60,297 nt of DNA. It comes from an uncultured Eubacteriales bacterium. Its GTDB lineage: Bacteria > Bacillota > Clostridia > Christensenellales > UBA1242. Shown here piece after piece: positions 40,712 through 48,397 of the stretch. Every line of letters begins with the position of its first letter. The first letter of the stretch is position 1. The notes beneath the pieces were generated by a model, which saw only the letters and a program-made list of their open reading frames with translations, was not told where the DNA came from and did not search any database. The translations under genes were made by a program, and so were the position numbers. The stretch is from positions 1 through 60,297 of the forward strand of contig CAOQRA010000003.1 in NCBI GenBank assembly GCA_948512295.1. The letters run 5' to 3'.

Positions 40712-41296
40712 ATGAGATACTTTACCGCTGATTTACATTTTTGTGATGACTACACGATCATTTATAGTCGCCGCCCTTTTAAAAATGCAAAACAATATGA
40801 CAAATTTATGATTAAAAGGTTAAACAAAACTGCAAAAAAAGATGACATCATTTATGTTTGCGGCGATTTTTTCGATTGTGATGGAAAAGAATATGACCTT
40901 TACTTAAAAGCTGCAAGTTATGTCAAAAAAATTAAAGCAAAGCTGTTTTTAATTATTGGAAACAATGAAGAGCGCATAATTAAATACTTTTTTGACAATA
41001 ATTATGAGAAATTTAGAAGTTATTGTCTTGAACTTGGCTTTATAGATGTACAAAAATCAATAATACTCAACTTTGGCGCTCGCACTTTCTATTTAGTACA
41101 TGAGCCATTGGCTACAAATTCGAAATATATAAATCTGTTTGGACATATCCATAGTGGCGGAAGTTACAGAAGCTACGGAATAAATGTTTGCGTAGATGCA
41201 AATTACTTCCGACTTTGGTCAGAAAGCGACATCTTAGACTACCTTGACTGGAAAACAAAGTGGATGGACCATGACGCAAACATCAATATAATTTAA
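40712..41296 (+). CDS. Metallophosphoesterase (calcineurin-like)
   Basis: Starting at ATG 40712 the protein begins MRYFTADLHF, whose DLH supplies the first metal ligands (D7, H9). It then shows CGDFFD (about 50-55), GNNEE (about 78), an HEP motif and GHIHSG, the full two-metal calcineurin-like set. 194 residues. It resembles bacterial phosphoesterases of the small YfcE/UshA-unrelated branch; the substrate is unknown. An upstream TTG start would lie on the -35 box, so it is rejected. No ribosome binding site is present. Confidence 0.85.
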   Translation: MRYFTADLHFCDDYTIIYSRRPFKNAKQYDKFMIKRLNKTAKKDDIIYVCGDFFDCDGKEYDLYLKAASYVKKIKAKLFLIIGNNEERIIKYFFDNNYEKFRSYCLELGFIDVQKSIILNFGARTFYLVHEPLATNSKYINLFGHIHSGGSYRSYGINVCVDANYFRLWSESDILDYLDWKTKWMDHDANINII

Positions 41297-41320
41297 AAAA
41301 GACCTTTAAAAGGTCTTTTT
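41295..41320. terminator. Bidirectional terminator between phosphoesterase and iscU
   Basis: GACCTTT/AAAGGTC flanked by A and T runs lies between two convergent genes. Confidence 0.85.
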
Positions 41321-41724
41321 TATTTATCTTGTTTAGCGGCTTTTTTGCTTTCTTTTTCTTTCTTTTTGTAATAATCTTCAACTGCGGCATGGATTGCCTC
41401 TTCCGCGAGGACTGAGCAATGAATTTTATGTGCTGGCATTTCTCCTAAAATGTCATACACTTGTTTGTTGGTCACCTTTAAAGCTTCTTCCACAGTTTTT
41501 CCTTTTACTAAGTCACATGCAACATCAGTTGACGCGATTGCTGCGCAACAACCAAAAGTCTTAAAGCGTGCATCTTTAACAATCTCATTTTCATCAATGC
41601 GCAAATATACTTTCATAATGTCGCCACAAGATGCATTGCCCACTTTGCCTACGCCGTTTGCGCCTTTAAGTCCGCCAGCATTTCTAGGATTTTTAAATCT
41701 TTCAATAATTTCCTTAGAATACAT
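41320..41724 (-). CDS. iscU: Iron-sulfur cluster scaffold IscU/NifU-like
   Basis: The protein holds nascent Fe-S clusters made with sulfur from the adjacent desulfurase. The three ligand cysteines are C33 in GNASCGD, C59/C60 in FGCCAA and C103 in HCSV. The 134 residues end with a Lys-rich tail. ATG follows AGGAAAT-type purines, 2 nt after the iscS stop. The pair iscS-iscU is the clostridial two-gene ISC system. It could be named nifU-like. Confidence 0.92.
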   Translation of the reverse strand: MYSKEIIERFKNPRNAGGLKGANGVGKVGNASCGDIMKVYLRIDENEIVKDARFKTFGCCAAIASTDVACDLVKGKTVEEALKVTNKQVYDILGEMPAHKIHCSVLAEEAIHAAVEDYYKKKEKESKKAAKQDK

Positions 41725-41726
41725 GA

Positions 41727-42896
41727 TTATTTCCTCCCCGCTTTAGTTATTGGTGAAATTGATCGTAATTGCTCAACTGACTTTTGTAACACTTCAACAA
41801 CATAATCAATATCACTTCTCGTTATGTTTTTGCCAAATGAAAATCTTATTGCACCTTGAGCTATTTCATCTGGAACGTTCATAGCACGAAGCACATGACT
41901 AGGCTCAAGCGCGTTTGAAGTGCAAGCTGATGCAGTTGAAACAGCCACGCCAGACAAATCAAGTAACATTAAAATACTTTCCCCTTCAATCATCTCAAAA
42001 GAGATATTGACAATTCCGTTGATTTTCTGATGCGGATGACCATTGATTTGAATATATGGAATTTTCTCTGTAACTTGATCTAAGAAATAAGTGCGAATAG
42101 CCTTAAGCTTTTGCTGATTCATTCCAAGGTCGCGCACTGCAATTTCTACAGCCTTGCCAAACCCTGCAACTGCTGGCACGTTGACTGTACCGCCACGCTT
42201 GGCGCGCTCTTGTGCACCGCCAGCGATTAACGGCTCAATTCTTATTCCGTTTTTAAGATATAGGCAGCCCACACCCTTAGGCCCATAAATCTTGTGAGAA
42301 CTCATGCTCATTGCATCAATTTCCATGTCTTTAACATTGATATGCACTGCACCAATTGCTTGAACTGCATCAGTATGGAAAATTACTCCATATTCGTGAG
42401 CCGTTTTTGCAATAGCTTTTAAATTTTGAATAGTTCCAACTTCATTGTTGACAGCCATGATTGAAACCAGTGTTGTAGTTTTTTTAATTGCATGAATAAG
42501 GTCGGCAAGGTTAACAAGTCCATATTTGTCAACAGGCAAGTATGTTACCTCATAGCCTTCCTTTTCAAGTTGTTTGCAAGAGTCAAGCACTGCATGATGC
42601 TCAATCGCACTTGTGATGATATGCTTGCCTTTATTTGCATAGGCATGAGCAATTCCTTTAATCGCCCAGTTGTCAGCCTCTGTTCCGCCAGATGTGAAAT
42701 AGATTTCATTTGATTTTGCGTTGATTGCATTTGCAATGCGGTCGCGTGCACGGTCAACGATGTTTGATGCCTCGCGTCCAAACTCATGAAGGCTGTTTGC
42801 ATTGCCATAAATAGTGTTAAAGCATGGCAGCATTTCCGCAAGAGCTTCGCTAGAAACATAAGTTGTTGCGGCATTATCAAGATAAACTTTTCTCAT
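41727..42896 (-). CDS. iscS: Cysteine desulfurase IscS/NifS
   Basis: This pyridoxal-phosphate enzyme takes sulfur from cysteine for Fe-S cluster and tRNA thiolation. N-terminal YLDNAATT and SGGTEADNWAIKG, the PLP lysine in SSHKIYGPKGVG, and the catalytic cysteine loop VSTASACTSN (around residue 327) are all present. The length of 389 is normal for the group I enzymes. ATG follows AAGGAG. A strong promoter is at 42916-42944. It is followed by iscU. Confidence 0.95.
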   Translation of the reverse strand: MRKVYLDNAATTYVSSEALAEMLPCFNTIYGNANSLHEFGREASNIVDRARDRIANAINAKSNEIYFTSGGTEADNWAIKGIAHAYANKGKHIITSAIEHHAVLDSCKQLEKEGYEVTYLPVDKYGLVNLADLIHAIKKTTTLVSIMAVNNEVGTIQNLKAIAKTAHEYGVIFHTDAVQAIGAVHINVKDMEIDAMSMSSHKIYGPKGVGCLYLKNGIRIEPLIAGGAQERAKRGGTVNVPAVAGFGKAVEIAVRDLGMNQQKLKAIRTYFLDQVTEKIPYIQINGHPHQKINGIVNISFEMIEGESILMLLDLSGVAVSTASACTSNALEPSHVLRAMNVPDEIAQGAIRFSFGKNITRSDIDYVVEVLQKSVEQLRSISPITKAGRK

Positions 42897-42915
42897 ATTT
42901 TCTCCTTATGCTATA

Positions 42916-42944
42916 ATTTTATCACTAAAACCTTTTTATGTCAA
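42916..42944 (-). promoter_or_regulatory. Promoter of iscS-iscU
   Basis: Minus strand: TTGACA (42939-42944), a 17-nt spacer and TAAAAT (42916-42921). No IscR-like or Fur-like operator was recognised. Confidence 0.75.
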
Positions 42945-43071
42945 TACTTCTATAAATAAAAGAATTAATAATTTTTCACGTTGTTTTATGAAATATGGCG
43001 TTATTATTGTTGTTTTAGTGCTAAATTTTAAATAAAAGGGCGCATAATGCGCTCAATTTTTGGCAAAGATA

Positions 43072-43100
43072 TTGATTTTTAGACATTTCCATGATAAAAT
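43072..43100 (+). promoter_or_regulatory. Promoter of the 43123 gene
   Basis: TTGATT (43072-43077), a 17-nt spacer and TAAAAT (43095-43100), followed by AGGAGG and the ATG. Confidence 0.65.
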
Positions 43101-43122
43101 ATCCTCAAATTAGGAGGAACAA

Positions 43123-43482
43123 ATGGATAAATTTAGACGTATTAAAACCTTGGAGCAGGCTGAGAATATATGCAAATTTGCGTTTGGTAAAAAGGTTAAT
43201 TTACTCACACAATCGGTGGAAGACATGAAAGCAGATGGCATACGAGTACGGGTTCATAAAAATAACGGCTATTATTGCTTTACCATCTTAAACGAATTCG
43301 AAACTGACCGAGATAAAGAAACAACTGAAGATTGGAGATTTGCCATGGGAGTTATTTATGGCAATAGATATTTTGAAGACTTAAAATCATTTATGAACGA
43401 CGAGTATATTGCTAAGCCATTCAATAAAGTAGTAAGCAGAGTAGCCTTTTATCGTGCAAAACGCTCTGACGAAGCAGAATAA
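43123..43482 (+). CDS. Hypothetical protein (119 aa)
   Basis: A small basic protein of unrecognised family, with AGGAGG upstream, its own promoter and a terminator. It has an alpha/beta pattern (RIKTLEQAENICKFAFG, then GIRVRVHKNNGYYCFTIL), with no metal or nucleotide motif. It is divergent from iscS-iscU and convergent with the 43513 gene. Confidence 0.6.
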   Translation: MDKFRRIKTLEQAENICKFAFGKKVNLLTQSVEDMKADGIRVRVHKNNGYYCFTILNEFETDRDKETTEDWRFAMGVIYGNRYFEDLKSFMNDEYIAKPFNKVVSRVAFYRAKRSDEAE

Positions 43483-43506
43483 AAAACGCGACAATGTCGC
43501 TTTTTT
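43481..43506. terminator. Terminator after the 43123 gene
   Basis: GCGACA/TGTCGC flanked by A and T runs; it can serve the convergent gene too. Confidence 0.8.
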
Positions 43507-43512
43507 ATTTTA

Positions 43513-44364
43513 TTAAGTTGATTCTAGTTGCATCTCAGAGGTTAAATCCACCTCAGTTTTTATGCAATGCTTGTAATTTTGGCTAGCCTGGCAAATACGG
43601 TTATACTCGCTTAAACTTACCACCATTTTGCCTCGTTTTTGAATAACCATTTCTGGACTACGATAACCATTAATGTCAAACTCAAAGCCGTCAAAACCAA
43701 GAAACGTAGACATAAAAGTTTCGTCACAGATGATTAAGTCTGCAAAATCTTGCTTACCACAACGTTTGGCATACTCCTGATCTATGCCTTTAATATTTGG
43801 CACATCACTTTGTTTATCATTTATAAAATCTCTGAACATTTGACATTTTTTAATTATATTTTCATCTTGAATAGTTTCATAATGTCCAAGTCTTAAAGCC
43901 CTATAATAATCTAAATTTACACCTTTATCATTTATGCGATCTAGAATTTTACCAACATATTTAAATTTTATTACATGGTCCGTGCCTTTATTAAGAGTAA
44001 AGCCCTCTGCCCACTCACTTTTTGTAGTGCAAAAGATACCAATCCCATTGTGCCAATAGCCTTGATAGTAATCTTCATTACTTAATAACTCGGCATGATA
44101 ATCCATGTTCTCAATTCCACGAAAAAACTCTCGCGCCTGCAATTTTTTATAATCTTGATCCTTAACAACTTGCGGCAACTCTGTGTAACCATATAGTTTA
44201 AACATGCTATTTGCTAAAGCATTGTTTGCATAATTTACAGCGTGACGAGACGTATCAAATTTCATTGATATAAACTTATGATTAATTAATAAAAATTGCT
44301 CATATAAAATCTGTAATTTTTCGCGTTCCGTAAAGTTATTGAAATCGTTTATTTTATCACTCAT
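43513..44364 (-). CDS. Possible ADP-ribosyltransferase-fold protein (283 aa)
   Basis: From the ATG at 44364, residues 81-84 are FRGI, followed about 25 residues later by GIGIFCTTKSEWAEGF (107-122). This resembles the R(G) strand and the G-x-G-x-(F/Y)-x-T-x4-(W/Y)-A pattern of ADP-ribosyltransferase folds in phage and toxin proteins. A later acidic residue of the ART triad cannot be identified with certainty. The rest is helical. No signal peptide. The gene is free-standing with a leaderless-type promoter. Treat the ART idea as a lead. Confidence 0.4.
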   Translation of the reverse strand: MSDKINDFNNFTEREKLQILYEQFLLINHKFISMKFDTSRHAVNYANNALANSMFKLYGYTELPQVVKDQDYKKLQAREFFRGIENMDYHAELLSNEDYYQGYWHNGIGIFCTTKSEWAEGFTLNKGTDHVIKFKYVGKILDRINDKGVNLDYYRALRLGHYETIQDENIIKKCQMFRDFINDKQSDVPNIKGIDQEYAKRCGKQDFADLIICDETFMSTFLGFDGFEFDINGYRSPEMVIQKRGKMVVSLSEYNRICQASQNYKHCIKTEVDLTSEMQLEST

Positions 44365-44370
44365 AGTTAA

Positions 44371-44399
44371 ATAATAATAAATCAATTTATAAAAGTCAA
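44371..44399 (-). promoter_or_regulatory. Promoter placed for a leaderless mRNA of the 43513 gene
   Basis: Minus strand: TTGACT (44394-44399), a 17-nt spacer and TATTAT (44371-44376), ending 6 nt before the ATG. Confidence 0.6.
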
Positions 44400-44426
44400 T
44401 AGTTTAAATCAAATCACTTCTTTAAA

Positions 44427-44735
44427 TTATAGATAAGACTTTATTGTGTCAAGAGCATCCTCATGCTGCCAAAGACCTATATGTTTATCTCGCTCCTCCC
44501 CATTTTCAAAAATGATGATTGTAGGAATGCTCATTACTCCAAATTTCCTTGCAAGGTCTTCGCTTTCATCTACATCAACCTTGTAGATTTTAACTTTACC
44601 ATCAAGTTCTTCTTCAATTTCCTCTAAAATTGGAGCCATCATTTTACATGGTCCGCACCAGTTTGCAAAAAAGTCGACAACGACAACTCCCTTTTTTGTC
44701 ACTTCATTAAACTCTTTTTCATTTATTACTTTCAT
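44427..44735 (-). CDS. trxA: Thioredoxin
   Basis: A cytosolic dithiol reductant. The active site is NWCGPCK with C27 and C30, preceded by the usual VVVDFFA strand, and the cis-proline loop is MSIPTII. The 102 residues form a single thioredoxin fold. ATG follows AAGGAG and overlaps the tcdA stop by 4 nt. It is the last gene of the nine-gene operon starting at 53728. Confidence 0.93.
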   Translation of the reverse strand: MKVINEKEFNEVTKKGVVVVDFFANWCGPCKMMAPILEEIEEELDGKVKIYKVDVDESEDLARKFGVMSIPTIIIFENGEERDKHIGLWQHEDALDTIKSYL

Positions 44736-45415
44736 TTTCCCTCTCCTTTTAAAAATTTATTTATCACCACAGCCGCAAGTGTGATACCACACATGGCTGG
44801 ATAATAACTGATACTGCCGACTGTGCCGCTGCCCACAGACAAGGCTTTACTTCCCGCACAAACGACTTCTAAGTTTTCAACACCCTCTTGACGTAGTTTT
44901 TTTCGCATTACTTTTGCAAGTCCGTCGTCATGTGTTTTAAATATATCCATAACCTCAAAGTGAGGAATATCGTAGCGGTTGCCCGCCCCCATAGCGCTGA
45001 TGATAGGGATATCATTTTGCTTACAATGTTTGATAAGTGAAACTTTGTCATTTACACTGTCGATTGCATCTATGCACATGTCACAAGAAGTAATTAATTT
45101 TGCCACATTCGTTTCAGTCAGTTGCTCGTTAAAAATTCTAATGTTAAGTTGCGGATTGATTTCAAGCAGTATTTGCTTTAACACCTCAACTTTAATTTTG
45201 CCAATCGTCTTTACATTTGCAACAATTTGACGATTGATATTGGACGAGCTGACTATGTCAAAGTCGACAAGCGTAAGTTTACAGATGCCCGCACGAGCCA
45301 GCATATAAGCCACCCAACCGCCAACTCCGCCCACACCGACAACTATGACATGCTTTTGTTCTAACAATTTAATATTTTCTTTACCTATCAAAATTTGCGT
45401 TCTTGAATTATCCAT
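44732..45415 (-). CDS. tcdA: tRNA threonylcarbamoyladenosine dehydratase (E1-like)
   Basis: TcdA cyclises the t6A37 side chain to ct6A. The protein has an E1-like Rossmann fold with GVGGVGGWVAYMLARAG, the ATP-binding DFDIVSSSNINRQ, and a TcdA-type second half (ISAMGAGNRYD, then KVMRKKLRQEGVENLEVV). No ThiS-, MoaD- or ubiquitin-type partner is adjacent, which supports TcdA over ThiF/MoeB. 227 residues. ATG follows GAGGG. It is coupled to trxA and hslU. Confidence 0.85.
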   Translation of the reverse strand: MDNSRTQILIGKENIKLLEQKHVIVVGVGGVGGWVAYMLARAGICKLTLVDFDIVSSSNINRQIVANVKTIGKIKVEVLKQILLEINPQLNIRIFNEQLTETNVAKLITSCDMCIDAIDSVNDKVSLIKHCKQNDIPIISAMGAGNRYDIPHFEVMDIFKTHDDGLAKVMRKKLRQEGVENLEVVCAGSKALSVGSGTVGSISYYPAMCGITLAAVVINKFLKGEGK

Positions 45416-45423
45416 ATTCCCTC

Positions 45424-46719
45424 TTACAGAATAAACTTTTTAAGGTCATATTTTATCTTCATTGTATTAAACGCATTTTGAACATAGCCTCTGTCAATTA
45501 CTACTGGCAGCATAGGATGTTCGCCTGTAGCATTAAAGGAGACATCTTCAAGTAGCGCCTCAAGTATTGTATGCAGTCTACGTGCACCAATATTTTCACT
45601 TGTTTCATTTTCTGTAACCGCAAGTTCTGCAATTTCATCTATGGCGTCATCTGTAAATTTAAGGTCTATATTGTCCACTTCCAATAGACTTTTATATTGC
45701 CAAATTACAGAGTTTTTCGTCTCGCTTAATATACGTCGAAAATCTTCTTTGTTAAGATTGTCAAGTTCTACTCGGATTGGGAATCTACCTTGAAGCTCGG
45801 GAATCATGTCCTCTATGTTAGACACATGAAAAGCCCCCGAAGCGATAAAGAGGATAAAATCCGTTTTCACATTACCATATTTGGTTGCAACCGTGCTGCC
45901 CTCAACAATTGGCAAAATGTCACGTTGAACGCCCTCTCGTGAAACATCTTGATTTTTGCTGCCACCACTGCCGCCTATAATTTTGTCAATTTCATCAATG
46001 AAAATGATACCCTCTTCTTCCGCGCGACGGATTGCCTCTGCATTTACATTTTCATTGTCAATAATTTTATCGCACTCCTCACTAGTCAAAATTTCACGTG
46101 CACGTGCAACAGAAAGTTTGCGTTTCTTGCGCTTTTGTGACATAAACCCATCGAACATGCTGCCTAAGCTTATCTCAGGTCCTCCGACAGCAATCATAGG
46201 CTTAGGAGCATCTAGCACAGAAACTTCAATATTTTCGTTTTCAATTTTGCCTGATTTAAGTTCTTCCGCCACTTGAGCGCGCTCGGCAACTATATCTTTT
46301 GCCCTACGACTATCGCAAATGGCGTCCACAAGTTTTGTTTCAACGATAGGTGCAACTTTCTTTTCTACCTCATGTGTTTTTTCATCCTTGACCATACGCA
46401 CAGAAACTTCCACAAGGTCACGCACCATGCTTTCAACATCACGTCCTACATATCCGACTTCGGTATACTTAGTGGCTTCAATTTTGATAAACGGAGCTTT
46501 TACAAGCTTAGCAAGACGTCTTGCTATTTCCGTTTTACCAACACCAGTAGGACCACGCATAATGATGTTTTTAGGTGTAATTTCCTCACGTTGATCCTTT
46601 GCAAGACGGCTACGTCTATAGCGATTACGAAGAGCAACTGCTACCGCACGCTTTGCTTTAGATTGCCCAATGATATATTTATCAAGTTCATCAACTATTT
46701 GTTTTGGTGTCCAGTTCAT
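45424..46719 (-). CDS. hslU: ATP-dependent protease ATPase subunit HslU
   Basis: HslU is the AAA+ unfoldase that feeds HslV. It has Walker A GPTGVGKTE (56-64), the I-domain in the middle, Walker B EGIIFIDEIDKI, and the C-terminal sensor region ending in KYDLKKFIL, the tail that docks into HslV. Length 431 is normal. ATG follows AGGAGGTG. It lies directly after hslV. Confidence 0.96.
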   Translation of the reverse strand: MNWTPKQIVDELDKYIIGQSKAKRAVAVALRNRYRRSRLAKDQREEITPKNIIMRGPTGVGKTEIARRLAKLVKAPFIKIEATKYTEVGYVGRDVESMVRDLVEVSVRMVKDEKTHEVEKKVAPIVETKLVDAICDSRRAKDIVAERAQVAEELKSGKIENENIEVSVLDAPKPMIAVGGPEISLGSMFDGFMSQKRKKRKLSVARAREILTSEECDKIIDNENVNAEAIRRAEEEGIIFIDEIDKIIGGSGGSKNQDVSREGVQRDILPIVEGSTVATKYGNVKTDFILFIASGAFHVSNIEDMIPELQGRFPIRVELDNLNKEDFRRILSETKNSVIWQYKSLLEVDNIDLKFTDDAIDEIAELAVTENETSENIGARRLHTILEALLEDVSFNATGEHPMLPVVIDRGYVQNAFNTMKIKYDLKKFIL

Positions 46720-46721
46720 AT

Positions 46722-47261
46722 TTACACCTCCTCTACTACAATGTTATTATTGGTAAAAATACATATATCGCTGGCAATTTTAAGTGCTTTAAACGCAATA
46801 TCCTTTGCAGAAAGCTTACTATTTTCCATAAGCGCTTTAGCTGCTGCAAGTGCAAAATTACCACCCGAGCCAATCGCACAAACATCGTCGTCAGGCTCTA
46901 ACACTTCGCCGTTGCCACTGACAAGCAGCAATTGATTTTTGTCCGCCACAATCATCATCGCCTCTAACCGTCTTGCCACTTTATCTTCCCGCCAAGTTTT
47001 AGCAAGTTCAACCGCGCTTCTCATTAAATTACCAGAAAATTTATTAAGCATGGCTTCAAAGCGTTCGCTAAGCGAAAAAGCATCTGCAACGCCGCCCGCA
47101 AAACCGATTACAACGCTATCGTTATATATTCTTCGCACTTTTCTAGCACTGCCTTTAAAAACAACGCTTTCACCCATGGTAACTTGTCCATCACCCGCAA
47201 TTGCAATTTTGCCATTTCTTTTCACTCCACATATAGTGGTAGCTTTAAACATCTGTTCCAT
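46722..47261 (-). CDS. hslV: ATP-dependent protease peptidase subunit HslV
   Basis: HslV is a proteasome-like threonine peptidase. The sequence starts MEQMFKATTICGVKRNGK, and the catalytic threonine should be exposed by removal of the short propeptide before TTI. AGDGQVTMG and the FAGGVADAF block are typical. The ATG at 47261 overlaps the trmFO stop (TAATG) and has GGAGGG upstream, so the extra residues before MFKATT are probably translated. 179 residues. Confidence 0.93.
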   Translation of the reverse strand: MEQMFKATTICGVKRNGKIAIAGDGQVTMGESVVFKGSARKVRRIYNDSVVIGFAGGVADAFSLSERFEAMLNKFSGNLMRSAVELAKTWREDKVARRLEAMMIVADKNQLLLVSGNGEVLEPDDDVCAIGSGGNFALAAAKALMENSKLSAKDIAFKALKIASDICIFTNNNIVVEEV

Positions 47262-48397
47262 TAAAGTCCCTCCCTTGATTTAAGTATATCATAATTTGCC
47301 ATAATAGGCTTAAAATTTATCGCACTTTGTGCAAATAATTTGTCAATTAATTGTCCATATACGCTTTCTTTATTTGGCGGTGTCATCACCTTTCCATTTA
47401 TATATGCAAGTACATTTTTTGCAACATTAAGTCCACTTGCCATACCTTCCACATGACCGACAAGCCCCGCAATATTTCCTGCAAAAAACAAATTTTCAAT
47501 TTTTTGCGCTTGCCCAAATTCATTAATGACTATTGGTGAATTTAAATAGCTGTTTACAATGGGTTTGCCAGCATTAAGCAAGATGACATTTTCAAGTCCT
47601 TTAATGCTGCGAATAATACGCTCCTGAGCTTGTACACATAAACCGCTGCAAAAATCGCAAATTTCAAAACCGTCTTCAAGTTTATTTAAATGAAGCACGG
47701 CATATGGTCGTTCGCAAGGCAAAAAGACCTCTTTCATGCATTGATTTTTAAGCGCATCTTTGCCTTTAATAACGATATTTTCAATTAAATCGTTAATATT
47801 TTCAGTTATTTGTGCATTATTTCGTTCTTTTATTATACAATTACAAAGTTTAATATACTCTTCATAGCTAAGTGGAAGAAAATATTTATCTTCTAAACAA
47901 TAAAGTTTTTCTTCCAGATTATCACTAGTTATGCAAGGAAACACTTTATAAAAATTAAAGACTTTCATACTGCCAAACATATCTTGAAAATATTGCATAA
48001 GTTGTGGCAACGTATTGTGCCCAGTGGCAACGACATTCACTTCTTTTAAGTTTAATTCATGTATTGCAAGTTCAAAATAATCAATATTTTTGTTTTGTTT
48101 AATAAGCTTAATGCCATACTCTATAACTTTGTCAGCATTGCATTTTTTACTTTGCAAATGGTTTAGTCTTTCTTCTTCATCAATAAGAACGCTTCCAAGT
48201 GCCCGCGTTTCCTTTCTTAATTTTTCTTGAAGTATACAAGTTTGTTTGCTTTGACCGAAAATTTCATAGCCATCGCAAGAGCACGCTTGCATTGGCACAT
48301 TAAACACATGCACTCGCAATCCTCTTTTTGCAAGAGCGAGTGCACATTCAATGCCTGCAAAACCTGCACCAATTACATTGACATGCTGCAAGTTCAC
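47261..48397 (-). CDS. trmFO: Divergent, short TrmFO-like tRNA methyltransferase
   Basis: TrmFO methylates U54 of tRNA with methylene-folate and FAD. The FAD-binding VIGAGFAGIECALALAKRG, the middle ERPYAVLHL and the C-terminal LFFAGNIAGLVGHVEGMASG are clear. However, the protein has 378 residues instead of about 435, and where typical TrmFO has ELVCSNSL it reads YEIFGQSKQT, losing that cysteine. Position between topA and hslV is the canonical one. Start is GTG behind AAGGAGG, overlapping the topA TGA. Confidence 0.75.
   Translation of the reverse strand: MNLQHVNVIGAGFAGIECALALAKRGLRVHVFNVPMQACSCDGYEIFGQSKQTCILQEKLRKETRALGSVLIDEEERLNHLQSKKCNADKVIEYGIKLIKQNKNIDYFELAIHELNLKEVNVVATGHNTLPQLMQYFQDMFGSMKVFNFYKVFPCITSDNLEEKLYCLEDKYFLPLSYEEYIKLCNCIIKERNNAQITENINDLIENIVIKGKDALKNQCMKEVFLPCERPYAVLHLNKLEDGFEICDFCSGLCVQAQERIIRSIKGLENVILLNAGKPIVNSYLNSPIVINEFGQAQKIENLFFAGNIAGLVGHVEGMASGLNVAKNVLAYINGKVMTPPNKESVYGQLIDKLFAQSAINFKPIMANYDILKSREGL

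Noticed and set aside
43036..43052. GCGCATAATGCGC hairpin between iscS and the 43123 gene as a terminator
   Set aside because: It lies between two divergent promoters, with no gene ending there. It could be an operator, but nothing supports a specific role.
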